A DNA stretch of 64,000 nt from Prevotella communis (GCF_022024115.1 NZ_CP091792.1:3503700-3567699); one strand, 5' to 3'; counted from the first letter of the stretch, positions 50,343 through 58,784 are shown. Program-made: numbers and translations. The notes: generated from the sequence alone by a model not told the origin.

Positions 50343-50888
50343 TTACTTCTTAGCCAAGAGTACAAAGGGTTCCTTTACGGCCGTCTCGCTAACCAGTTGG
50401 AAGGAAGCCGATGGACGGTCACGATGATAGCAAATCACATGGTTGATACTATCCTTCAGCGTATATACCATTCTGTCCAGAGGCTGGTCAAAACGGTTTG
50501 CCTTTTGATTATAGCGACTGAACTCAGCAAAATAGTTATTATCCGTCAATGTATAATCATAGCGAGCCGTACACTCCCAGTCACGATGACTGTCGTTCCA
50601 GCGATAGGCCACACGGTTCTTCAGTGTACCATCGAGAGCATAGTTATATTCATACTTCAGGTGAGGCGTCAGTGTGATATCACCCTTGCTGTTGGTTGCC
50701 TTCTGATAGACAAACATCGTGGTGATGTCCTTACCCTTCCGTTCGGCATTATAGCAATAATCGCCGTCGGCCTTATTAGACACTGCCTCATAGACATTAT
50801 TAACGGTCTCAGAGGTGAGAACTTGTGCCTTAGCGCTCATGGCTGCCACGCACATCAGAGTTGCAAATACAAACTTTTTCATAATCAT
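50343..50888 (-). CDS. Secreted DUF3836-like protein
   Basis: This 181-residue protein has a signal peptide (MKKFVFATLMCVAAMSAKAQ). Its mature part has repeated strands of the form LKYEYNYALDGTLKNRVAYRW and CTARYDYTLTDNNYFAEFSRY, as in DUF3836 proteins of gut Bacteroidota; function unknown. The domain name is a pattern-based guess. Either ATG at 50888 or 50882 could be the start. Confidence 0.7.
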   Translation of the reverse strand: MIMKKFVFATLMCVAAMSAKAQVLTSETVNNVYEAVSNKADGDYCYNAERKGKDITTMFVYQKATNSKGDITLTPHLKYEYNYALDGTLKNRVAYRWNDSHRDWECTARYDYTLTDNNYFAEFSRYNQKANRFDQPLDRMVYTLKDSINHVICYHRDRPSASFQLVSETAVKEPFVLLAKK

Positions 50889-50954
50889 GCGTTGTTTAAT
50901 TAACTGTTTCTATCCGTTAGACGCATGACTGATTTGTTTTATTACAACTTTTTT

Positions 50955-52154
50955 CTAATTTTTTTTCTTGGTGAACAAATTCAGGTCAATACTACTGCCC
51001 ATGGTCTCATAGCCCTTAGCATTGAAATGCAACCAGTCGTTCTCGAAAAGAAACGCTTTCTGCATAGCTTCCGGATCCTGAGGATTACGCACAGCCTTGT
51101 CGAAATCGATAATGCCATCCAGCAGTTCAGTGGTGCGAATCCACTCGTTGAGTGTGCTGCGGCCTTTCTCATGGTCAGCAGAATAATAGTTATTACCCTT
51201 GAACGGTGTGATGGTAGCGCCATAGACGCGGATACCTTTCTGATGAGCCTCATCGATAATCTCCTTATAGACATCAATGATACGCTCTGCCGTCTGTACA
51301 CCATTCCACGAAGAGCCCAGATCGTTGACAGCCTCGAAGAGGATAATCCACTTCACACCCTCTTGACCAAACAAATCGCGATGATAGCGATCCTTACCTG
51401 TAGGACCTAAGCCACCACGCAGCACACAGTTGCCGCCGATACCCATATTGAGCACACCCACCTGCTTCGTAGCCTTATTCTGCAACAAACGACGTGAGAA
51501 CACATCTGCCCAACGGTTCTGTTCGTTGGTAGTAGAGCCGCGTCCGTCCGTGATAGAGTTGCCCAGGATGGCTACGGCACCCGCTTTCTTTGATGCCTCA
51601 ACCTCCAGCGTCTGGATATTATACCAGTGGTCTGTGCGGATAGCACCAGTGAAATCAGTGGTATTGCCTTCTTTCAGGTAAGAAGTAGTTCGCGAACCGG
51701 GATGTCCGCTCACAGATGGAGAGGTCTGTCCGTAGTGGATGGTGATAGCCACGTTCTCACGATTGCCGATGGGAAACTTCACCGCATCAGACACAATCAT
51801 GCCTCCTGCAGGAATGGTAACCGACTGTTTGCCGTTGAAGGTCAGACTGACTGTTGATGCTTCGTCAATCTCGCTGCTGCTGCCAGAGGTCTTTGCTATA
51901 GACAGCTCAATAGCTTTTATCTCCGTAGGTTCTTTACTAAACTCATTGGTAAGCTTCAAGCGCACCTTCTTGCCACCTATCGACACCTGCACAATCTGAC
52001 GCAGGGAATTGTTGGTCAGTCCTGGTGCCGGCGGATTATTATGACGTTCCACAAGTTGTGGAGCTGTGCCCCATGTACCTACCCAGTGACCCTTGGCCAG
52101 TGCGATGCCTGCTGTGAGCAGACAAGCGAATAAAAGTGTTGTTCTTTTGTTCAT
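50955..52154 (-). CDS. SGNH/GDSL-type esterase (secreted)
   Basis: This 399-residue protein has a signal peptide (cleavage near GIALAKG), an N-terminal beta-sandwich (about 25-185), then an SGNH hydrolase domain: block I VAILGNSITDGRGS with the nucleophile Ser, the Gly block GGNCVLRGGLG, an EAVNDLGSS block with Asn, and the C-terminal NDWLHFNAKGY with the catalytic Asp/His pair. Enzymes of this layout deacetylate polysaccharides or act as esterases. It is a single gene with its own promoter, divergent from the GH36 gene. Confidence 0.88.
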   Translation of the reverse strand: MNKRTTLLFACLLTAGIALAKGHWVGTWGTAPQLVERHNNPPAPGLTNNSLRQIVQVSIGGKKVRLKLTNEFSKEPTEIKAIELSIAKTSGSSSEIDEASTVSLTFNGKQSVTIPAGGMIVSDAVKFPIGNRENVAITIHYGQTSPSVSGHPGSRTTSYLKEGNTTDFTGAIRTDHWYNIQTLEVEASKKAGAVAILGNSITDGRGSTTNEQNRWADVFSRRLLQNKATKQVGVLNMGIGGNCVLRGGLGPTGKDRYHRDLFGQEGVKWIILFEAVNDLGSSWNGVQTAERIIDVYKEIIDEAHQKGIRVYGATITPFKGNNYYSADHEKGRSTLNEWIRTTELLDGIIDFDKAVRNPQDPEAMQKAFLFENDWLHFNAKGYETMGSSIDLNLFTKKKN

Positions 52155-52220
52155 TGTTTTATACGGTTTTTAGGTTGATGAAACAATCCTTTTTTCTCTA
52201 ACCATCCATTATTGGTTGTG

Positions 52221-52228
52221 CAAAGATA
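52221..52228 (-). promoter_or_regulatory. Promoter -7 box of the SGNH esterase gene
   Basis: The minus-strand TATCTTTG matches TAnnTTTG, 66 bases upstream of the ATG. Confidence 0.6.
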
Positions 52229-52270
52229 ACCTTTTTTCTTGAATATCCCCATTGTTTAAAAATAAATTTG

Positions 52271-52278
52271 TACTTTTG
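52271..52278 (+). promoter_or_regulatory. Promoter -7 box of the GH36 gene
   Basis: TACTTTTG matches TAnnTTTG, 22 bases before the ATG at 52301. Confidence 0.6.
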
Positions 52279-52300
52279 TAGCCGGATTACTAAAAACTAT

Positions 52301-54463
52301 ATGATGAAAAAGTATTTACTATTGGCCTTAGCCACGATGACACTGAACCAGACGGTCTGTGCCAAAGATGTGTTTGTTAACACCCAAAAAACCACGTTGA
52401 TGCTCTCTGTGAACGATGGAGAGACGCCTCGTATCCAGTATTATGGCTCGCGCCTCAAAGCCAGTCAGGCCAGTGAGGTCTATGCTGCCAGAAGTCTCAA
52501 CCAAGATGCCTATCCTGCCTTTGGCCGCGACAGCTTTGACGAGACGGCGCTCAGCGTGACCCATGCCGATGGCAATATGTCAACGGAGTTGGTGGTGACA
52601 GGGTGCAGGCAGGAGGGCGACCAGACTATCATCACGCTAAAGGATAAGAAGTACGATTTCTTCGTGGACCTTTATTATAAAGCCAACAACCAGAGCGATG
52701 TGATTGAGACCTGGACGGTGCTTCGTAATGGCGAGAAGAAGCCTGTGAAACTGGAACAATATGCCAGTGGTGTGATGCCCCTACGTCAGGAGGGTGCCTG
52801 GCTCACGCATTTTCATGGTTCGTGGGGACAGGAAGCCACGATGACGGAAGAGCCTCTGACTGCCGGACTGAAGGTCATCGTGAATCACGACGGCGTGCGC
52901 ACGGCGATGGACGATCGTGCTGAGGTGATGATCTCGCTCGACGGCAAACCTCAGGAGAATAGCGGACGCGTGATTGGTGCGGCACTCTGCTGGACTGGTA
53001 ATTACAAGTTGCGCCTTGAGACCCGCGGCAAGTATCAGCACACGTTGTTGGCTGGTATCGACGACCTGCATACAGCCTATACCCTGAAGAAGGGCGAACA
53101 GTTCGAGACGCCTAAACTGGCGCTTTGCTATAGCGAAGAGGGAAAAGGCGGCGTGAGTCGTGCCTTCCATCGCTGGGGACGCAACGGACAACTGCATAAC
53201 GGCAAGGCCCTTCGTGAGATTCTCCTGAACTCATGGGAGGGTGTCTATATGAACGTCAACCAGGAGGTGTGCGAACAGATGATGGATGGTCTGAAGGAAC
53301 TGGGTGGCGAACTCTTCGTGGTCGATGATGGCTGGTTTGGCCGCAAGTATCGTCGTACGTATGATGATAAGGCCCTGGGCGACTGGATCACAGATACGGT
53401 GAAGTTGCCCAAGGGTATCCCTGCCCTCGTCAAGGCAGCCGAGGACCGCGGACTGAAGTTTGGTATCTGGATAGAGCCAGAGATGACCAATAGCGCCAGC
53501 GAACTCTTTGAGGCGCATCCTGATTGGGTTGTGGCTCATCCCTCGCGTGAACTGTCAAAGGGTCGTGGAGGCACGCAGCTGGTGCTCGACCTCTCTAATC
53601 CCAAGGTGCAGGATTTCGTGGTGGGTATCGTGGACAACCTGGTGAAGGAGAACCCCACGCTGCATTATATCAAATGGGACTGCAACATGTCGATGCAGAA
53701 CTATGGCAGCAGTTACCTCACAGCCGACAAGCAGAGCCATCTCTTCGTGGATTATCACTTAGGACTGCGCAATGCCTTGGAGCGTATCCGCAAGGCCCAT
53801 CCCGACCTCGTTATCCAACTCTGTTCAAGTGGTGGCGGACGTGTGAACTGGGGTGCCCTGCCCTACTTCGACGAGTTCTGGGTCTCTGATGATACTGATG
53901 CACAGCAGCGCCTCTTTATCCAATGGGGTACCAGTCATTTCTTCCCCACTCTGGCTATGGCTCAGCATGTAAGTGCCTCGCCTAATCATCAGACGGGTCG
54001 CGTCATTCCTCTGAAGTTCCGCTTCGACGTAGCTATGACGGGCCGACTGGGTATGGAGATGAAGCCCAGCGACCTGAATAATGAGGAGCGTGCCTATGCC
54101 AAGAAGGCAATGGCGTTCTATAAGGAGATTCGTCCTATCGTCCAACTGGGCGATCAGTATCGCCTGCTCTCGCCCTACGACAACAAGGGTTTCTGTAGCG
54201 AACTGTTTGTTACTGAGGACAAGAGCGAGGCTGTGTTCTTCTGCTATAAGTTCGAGAACTATATCGGGCTGGAGACGCCCCGCTGGCACATGGCCGGCCT
54301 CGACCCCAACGCCATCTATCGCCTCAACGAGTTTGAGTGCGCTGAGCGCAGCCATAGCTTCGAGGGCAAGACCTTCAGTGGCAAGTTCCTCATGGAGACA
54401 GGTCTCGACGCCACGCTGACCCGTCAGTTTGACAGTCGCGTCATCCGTCTGAAGAAGATTTGA
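52301..54463 (+). CDS. GH36 alpha-galactosidase (secreted)
   Basis: This 720-residue enzyme has a signal peptide (cleavage near VCAKD), an N-terminal beta-supersandwich (about 25-310), then the (beta/alpha)8 domain with FVVDDGWFGRK, GIWIEPEM, the nucleophile Asp460 in YIKWDCN and the acid/base region SDDTD (529-533). A beta-sandwich closes the protein. It releases terminal alpha-galactose from raffinose-type or galactomannan side chains. The start MMKKYLLL follows the promoter; an ATG at 52268 lies upstream of it. Confidence 0.95.
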   Translation: MMKKYLLLALATMTLNQTVCAKDVFVNTQKTTLMLSVNDGETPRIQYYGSRLKASQASEVYAARSLNQDAYPAFGRDSFDETALSVTHADGNMSTELVVTGCRQEGDQTIITLKDKKYDFFVDLYYKANNQSDVIETWTVLRNGEKKPVKLEQYASGVMPLRQEGAWLTHFHGSWGQEATMTEEPLTAGLKVIVNHDGVRTAMDDRAEVMISLDGKPQENSGRVIGAALCWTGNYKLRLETRGKYQHTLLAGIDDLHTAYTLKKGEQFETPKLALCYSEEGKGGVSRAFHRWGRNGQLHNGKALREILLNSWEGVYMNVNQEVCEQMMDGLKELGGELFVVDDGWFGRKYRRTYDDKALGDWITDTVKLPKGIPALVKAAEDRGLKFGIWIEPEMTNSASELFEAHPDWVVAHPSRELSKGRGGTQLVLDLSNPKVQDFVVGIVDNLVKENPTLHYIKWDCNMSMQNYGSSYLTADKQSHLFVDYHLGLRNALERIRKAHPDLVIQLCSSGGGRVNWGALPYFDEFWVSDDTDAQQRLFIQWGTSHFFPTLAMAQHVSASPNHQTGRVIPLKFRFDVAMTGRLGMEMKPSDLNNEERAYAKKAMAFYKEIRPIVQLGDQYRLLSPYDNKGFCSELFVTEDKSEAVFFCYKFENYIGLETPRWHMAGLDPNAIYRLNEFECAERSHSFEGKTFSGKFLMETGLDATLTRQFDSRVIRLKKI

Positions 54464-54480
54464 TAAGAAGACCATAAGCA

Positions 54481-54512
54481 AGATGCAGGACTATTTGCGG
54501 TCCTGCATCTTT
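54481..54512 (+). terminator. Terminator of the GH36 gene
   Basis: The stem AGATGCAGGAC / GTCCTGCATCT, loop of 8 bases, is followed by TTTATT; it lies 17 bases past the stop. Confidence 0.88.
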
Positions 54513-54633
54513 TATTATGCATAAACGTGTAGATAGGGGGCATTTTGACAGACTGATGAGGCATAAGTACCTCAAAATGTGTCCTTTTAGGAAGATTTTC
54601 TTCCGTATCGGAGCATAATTACAATATTTTTTG

Positions 54634-54641
54634 TACATTTG
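54634..54641 (+). promoter_or_regulatory. Promoter -7 box of the ABC importer gene
   Basis: TACATTTG matches TAnnTTTG. The main ATG at 54714 is 72 bases further, and a 17-codon upstream ORF lies between. Confidence 0.6.
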
Positions 54642-54673
54642 CACCGAATCTTTAACTTAATTACGCCATTATT

Positions 54674-54727
54674 ATGGCACTACTAATCGCAGAAAAAAAA
54701 GTTGAAAAGCGTTATGGATATGTTTAG
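54674..54727 (+). CDS. Possible 17-aa leader peptide overlapping the ABC importer start
   Basis: An ATG 33 bases after the -7 box opens MALLIAEKKVEKRYGYV and its stop TAG lies 11 bases beyond the main ATG at 54714, in another frame. Such overlap could couple or regulate translation of the importer. It may also be chance. Confidence 0.35.
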   Translation: MALLIAEKKVEKRYGYV

Positions 54728-57455
54728 CAATGTGGCAGAGAGCTTCAGCAACAACCTGATAGTAGAGGATCGCTACCGCATGATTCTCGACGGTCTGCAG
54801 GTGACGCTGCTTATCACATTATGTGCCGCCGTGCTGGGTACGATACTGGGCGGACTGGTGTGCTGGATGCGCATGAGCCGCCGCCGATGGCTGCAGCAAG
54901 TGGCACGGGTGTATATCGACTTGATGCGGGGCACGCCGGTGCTGGTGCTGCTCATGCTGATGTACTATGTGGTGATGGCACCAGTGGATGCTACCGGCAT
55001 CGTGGTGGCCATCGTCACCTTCGCCATGAACACTGCGGCCTACATCAGCGAGATGCTGCGGACCACCATCCAAGGCATCGACCGCGGACAGACGGAGGCG
55101 GGCCTGGCCTTGGGCTTCACCCCGAGACAGACGTTCCTGAAGATTGTGCTGCCACAGGTGGTCCGTGCGGTGATGCCCGTCTATCAGGGTGAGATTATCA
55201 GTCTGCTGAAGGGTACGAGCATCGTAGGCTACATTGCCGTGGCCGACATGACGCGCGCCTCGGACCTGATACGCTCGCGCACGTTCGATGCCTTCTTCCC
55301 CCTCATCGTGACGGCCGTTATCTATTTCGTTATGGCATGGCTCATCGGAATGCTGCTCCAGTCACTGGTGCAGCGTCGGCACACGAAGGCCATCGTGGCC
55401 GCCCTGATGCTGACGCTGTTTGGTCTGGCAGGCTACGTGCCAACAATAGTTAATGACGGGGAAAACGTCACCCAAACGGGCGACCAGAAGGATATCCCCC
55501 CCGTATTCAAGGCCCTATCGGGCAAGCGCGTGGCCGTCATCATCGGCAGTGTCCAGGACATTGCCGTCACCGACATGGTTCCCGATGCCGACATCCTGCG
55601 CTTGACCACGCAGACCGATATGCTGGCCGCCTTGGAGAACGGCAAGGTGGATGTGGCGGGCAGCGAGAGCCTGACGCTGGTATTCAGCAAGGAAATTGCT
55701 GCCAAGGTGGACTCTGTAAACGCAGGGATGCAACCAGTTCCGATAGCAGCCTGCTTCCGTTTAGACAATACCGAGTTGCAGCAGGACTTCAACAGTTTCC
55801 TGGCCGACATCCGCCGCGACGGCACCTACCAGCAGTTGTACGACCGCTGGCAGCAGGCCGAAGACCCCTCGACTATGGACATCCCCCAGCCGCGCGGCAC
55901 GGGGCGCACCCTGCGCGTGGCCACCTATCCCACCATGCCGCCGTTCAACTTCATCAGCCAGGGGAGACCATCGGGCTTAGAGCCTGCCCTGCTGACGGAA
56001 TGGGCCAACCGGAGGAACTGGAAAGTGGAGTATCTCGTGATGGACTTCGCCGCACAGATGCCTGCCGTACAGGCGGGCAAGGCCGACCTAGCCATGGGAG
56101 CCATCAGCATCACCGAGGAGCGGCAGAAACAGGTGCTCTTCTCCGACGGCTATTTCGATTCGCACATCTTGTTCATCACGCGCAAGGGCGAGGCTGGGAT
56201 ACTCACCAGTCCGTCGCAGCCGTCGGCTGCAGACAATAACGGCAGCCTCATTACTGAGCAAAGCTCGCCTACCCGCCTTTGGCCGTGGGCTGTGGCGCTT
56301 ATTATTATAATAGGTGGTGGCGCCTGGTTTGTCCGCCGGCGCAGGAATGCTTTCACAAACGGGCAAACCACCAATACCTCCAACGACCGGCAGGAGCCTA
56401 TCATCAGCATCGCGCACCTGAAGAAGAGCTACGGCAGCCTTGACGTGCTGCACGACATCACCGTAGATATCCGCCAGGGCGAGGTCATCTCCATCATCGG
56501 CCCCTCGGGCACGGGCAAGAGCACACTCCTGCGTGCTCTCAACCTGCTCGACCCGCCCACTGGCGGCAGCATCGTCGTCGATGGCGAGGACATCCTTGCT
56601 CGGGACTATCCCGCAGACCGCCTGCGCCAGAAGATGGGCATGGTGTTCCAGTCATTCAACCTCTTCGAGCATAAGACGGTGCTGGAGAACGTCATCTTCG
56701 CGCCCTGCCAGTTGCGTCGTATGCCAGAGGAAGAGGCACGCAGGGAGGGACTGGCATTGCTGCGCAAGGTGGGACTGGCCGAGAAGGCCGACGTCTATCC
56801 GTCGAGCCTCTCCGGCGGACAGAAGCAGCGTGTGGCCATCGCCCGCGCTCTGGCCATGAAGCCCGACGTCATCCTCTTCGACGAACCCACCAGCGCCCTC
56901 GACCCGACGATGGTGGGCGAGGTGCTCAGCGTCATCCGCCAGTTGGCCAAGGAGGGCATGACGATGCTCATCGTCACCCACGAGATGAAGTTTGCCCATG
57001 ATGTAAGCACCCGTATCTTCTTCATGTACGACGGCTATATCCATGAGGACGGCTCGCCCCGGCAGATCTTCGAGTCGCCCGTCCACAGCGCCACCAAGGC
57101 CTTCATACAGCGCATCCGCAAGGAGGTGTTTGAGATTGACGGCCCTGACTTCGACTTCCTCGGCATGCACTCAGTTGTCAGTGCCTTCTGCCACAAGTAC
57201 GGCATCCCTGAGAAGGAAGAGAAGGCCCAGCAGCTGATCGGCAAGATGCTCGACGGCGCGATGGCACCCTACCGCCCCATCACCGTGCGAATCACGCACA
57301 GCGAGCAGTCGCTCGTCACGGCCCTCGACTTCATGGTGGAGAAAATGACTGCCACGCCGCTGAACGATGCCCATCGCAGCGAACTCTCCGGGCAGTGCCG
57401 CCAGGTTATAGAGGAAGAGACCAAGCGCGGCTTCCGTGTGAAACTGATTATATAA
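54714..57455 (+). CDS. Single-polypeptide amino-acid ABC importer (permease, binding domain, ATPase)
   Basis: This 913-residue protein fuses three modules. A HisM/GlnP-type permease (about 25-220) has the EAA loop GQTEAGLALGFTPRQTFLKI. Periplasmic binding-protein segments (265-382 and 398-492) follow. A second membrane helix (523-541) leads to an ABC ATPase with Walker A GPSGTGKST (596-604), signature LSGGQKQR (699-706), Walker B VILFDEP and the H-loop His in VTHEM. About 100 extra C-terminal residues (810-913) match nothing I know. The binding segments appear in swapped lobe order. A TTG start four codons upstream is possible. The gene is markedly GC-rich. Confidence 0.9.
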   Translation: MDMFSNVAESFSNNLIVEDRYRMILDGLQVTLLITLCAAVLGTILGGLVCWMRMSRRRWLQQVARVYIDLMRGTPVLVLLMLMYYVVMAPVDATGIVVAIVTFAMNTAAYISEMLRTTIQGIDRGQTEAGLALGFTPRQTFLKIVLPQVVRAVMPVYQGEIISLLKGTSIVGYIAVADMTRASDLIRSRTFDAFFPLIVTAVIYFVMAWLIGMLLQSLVQRRHTKAIVAALMLTLFGLAGYVPTIVNDGENVTQTGDQKDIPPVFKALSGKRVAVIIGSVQDIAVTDMVPDADILRLTTQTDMLAALENGKVDVAGSESLTLVFSKEIAAKVDSVNAGMQPVPIAACFRLDNTELQQDFNSFLADIRRDGTYQQLYDRWQQAEDPSTMDIPQPRGTGRTLRVATYPTMPPFNFISQGRPSGLEPALLTEWANRRNWKVEYLVMDFAAQMPAVQAGKADLAMGAISITEERQKQVLFSDGYFDSHILFITRKGEAGILTSPSQPSAADNNGSLITEQSSPTRLWPWAVALIIIIGGGAWFVRRRRNAFTNGQTTNTSNDRQEPIISIAHLKKSYGSLDVLHDITVDIRQGEVISIIGPSGTGKSTLLRALNLLDPPTGGSIVVDGEDILARDYPADRLRQKMGMVFQSFNLFEHKTVLENVIFAPCQLRRMPEEEARREGLALLRKVGLAEKADVYPSSLSGGQKQRVAIARALAMKPDVILFDEPTSALDPTMVGEVLSVIRQLAKEGMTMLIVTHEMKFAHDVSTRIFFMYDGYIHEDGSPRQIFESPVHSATKAFIQRIRKEVFEIDGPDFDFLGMHSVVSAFCHKYGIPEKEEKAQQLIGKMLDGAMAPYRPITVRITHSEQSLVTALDFMVEKMTATPLNDAHRSELSGQCRQVIEEETKRGFRVKLII

Positions 57456-57460
57456 GACAA

Positions 57461-58186
57461 ATGATGTTTAAAGGACTGAGCGGCAACGCACTGAAGGTCA
57501 TCGCCATCGTCGCCATGACGATCGACCACCTGGCATGGGTGGGCATCGAGACCTATGAGCAGGCAGAGACGCCGACGCAGATATTCCTGCACTGCATCGG
57601 ACGGCTGACGGCCCCGATGATGATATTCTTCGTGGCCGAGGGCTATCACCACACGCACGACTTCCGCCGCTACCTACGCCGTCTGCTCATGCTGGCCGTG
57701 GTAAGCCACTTCGCCTTCTGCTATTTCAACATGTCGGGCTTCAACCCGCTCGGCAACCTGCTCTTCAATGCCACGAGCATCGCCTGGCCGCTGCTCTGGG
57801 GGCTGATACTGCTGAAAGTATGGGACATGGAGCGACTTGCCCGATGGCAGAAGGTCGGTGTTACGTTGGTGGCCTGCCTGCTCACCTGCACCTCCGACTG
57901 GAGTTGTGCCGCCCCGCTGGCCATACTCATGATAGGCCGGAACCGGGGCTGCTTCCACAAGCAGATGCTCTGGATGATGGCCATCATCTCGCTCTACGCC
58001 GTCGCCTTCTTCATATTCCACAGTCCCACCTACGGCATGGTCCACCTGGCCTGCTGGCTGGCAGTACCACTGCTGGCGATGTACAACGGCCAGCGAGGAC
58101 GGCTGAAGTGGCTCGGCAAGTTCTTCTACTATTACTATCCCGCCCACATGGCGGTAATAGGCCTGCTGGCCCGTTGCTTCCAATAA
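57461..58186 (+). CDS. TraX family membrane protein
   Basis: This 241-residue protein has seven to eight hydrophobic helices and the TraX pattern: LKVIAIVAMTIDHLAWVG, IGRLTAPMMIFFVAEGYHHT, RRLLMLAVVSHFAFCYF and a C-terminal FFYYYYPAHMAVIGLL. TraX acetylates F-pilin in plasmids; chromosomal relatives are membrane acyltransferase-like proteins of unknown target. It starts 5 bases after the importer stop and shares its high GC, so the two form one unit. Confidence 0.88.
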   Translation: MMFKGLSGNALKVIAIVAMTIDHLAWVGIETYEQAETPTQIFLHCIGRLTAPMMIFFVAEGYHHTHDFRRYLRRLLMLAVVSHFAFCYFNMSGFNPLGNLLFNATSIAWPLLWGLILLKVWDMERLARWQKVGVTLVACLLTCTSDWSCAAPLAILMIGRNRGCFHKQMLWMMAIISLYAVAFFIFHSPTYGMVHLACWLAVPLLAMYNGQRGRLKWLGKFFYYYYPAHMAVIGLLARCFQ

Positions 58187-58250
58187 CCGTGAGGTCGGCA
58201 ACTTCCCTTGTCAACTATGTCCACGATGTGGCAAAAATAAATATTTACCC

Positions 58251-58350
58251 CACCTCTCACTCAAAACGCCGGAAAAGCCCTGCAGCAAAGGCTTTGAGAC
58301 CAGTGAGAGGTGCTTTTGACATCTCACCCACCTCTCACTGACCTCTCACT
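58251..58350. repeat. Hairpin element with ctctcact arms
   Basis: CACCTCTCACT (58251-58261) and its complement AGTGAGAGGTG (58302-58312) flank a second stem AAAGCC/GGCTTT. Two further copies of (CA/GA)CCTCTCACT follow at 58329-58350. The 284-base gap after the TraX gene otherwise shows nothing. Confidence 0.75.
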
Positions 58351-58385
58351 TATCAAGAAATCAAAGATCTTTCCCATGATCTTTC
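58351..58385. repeat. Direct repeat R1 flanking the accessory module
   Basis: TATCAAGAAATCAA..AGATCTTTCCCATGATCTTTC is partly repeated at 59358-59391 (R3), with the same neighbouring CTCTCACT/CTCCCACT sequence on the left. The core CCATGATCTTTC also recurs at 58807-58818 (R2). Confidence 0.6.
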
Positions 58386-58440
58386 AAAGAAATAATTACG
58401 CATTTTCTTTTGTTTTATTTGCGGATTCAAAAATAATGCG

Positions 58441-58448
58441 TAATTTTG
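58441..58448 (+). promoter_or_regulatory. Promoter -7 box before the broken gene
   Basis: TAATTTTG matches TAnnTTTG and lies 22 bases before an ATG at 58471. Confidence 0.55.
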
Positions 58449-58470
58449 CAGCATACAAACCAATATCAAC

Positions 58471-58784
58471 ATGAGTTATGACATATCTCAACCAATTCCA
58501 CAAGGAAGTGACGGAGCGCAAGATGCAGAAAATAGCCGCATCTCAGCAATCACCGATGAGCTCAAGCGACTTTGCGCAGTATATGAAGCGCAACGTGGAG
58601 ATTGCGTCGAAGATGTAAACCGCTTCGAGATACCTATATGGCTGCTCTAGGGTTTGAAAAGACATCCCAAGAAGGACGCTTCAGAAACAGTCAATACGAG
58701 ATATGGGACCTTGTTCCTCGTAATGTACTTGTTGACGAGGAAGGCGACATCTTTGTAGTCGATGCAGAGATTAAGCAACTATAA
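58471..58784 (+). pseudogene. Broken kinase-like gene (remnant)
   Basis: After a good promoter, ATGs at 58471 (59 codons, ISQPIPQGSDGAQDAE) and 58478 (46 codons, MTYLNQFHKEVTERK) open frames that stop early. From about 58620 a third frame reads YMAALGFEKTSQEGRF and then EIWDLVPRNVLVDEEGDIFV to the stop at 58784. DLVPRN followed by FVVDAEI matches the catalytic DxxxxN...D pattern of aminoglycoside-kinase-like or HipA-like folds found in polyvalent mobile-element proteins. The continuous protein is missing, so I read this as a remnant; a genuine small-ORF locus is the alternative. Confidence 0.5.

Noticed and set aside
58251..58350. CRISPR array or insertion sequence
   Set aside because: There is no repeat-spacer regularity and no transposase; only a hairpin and low-complexity arms are seen.
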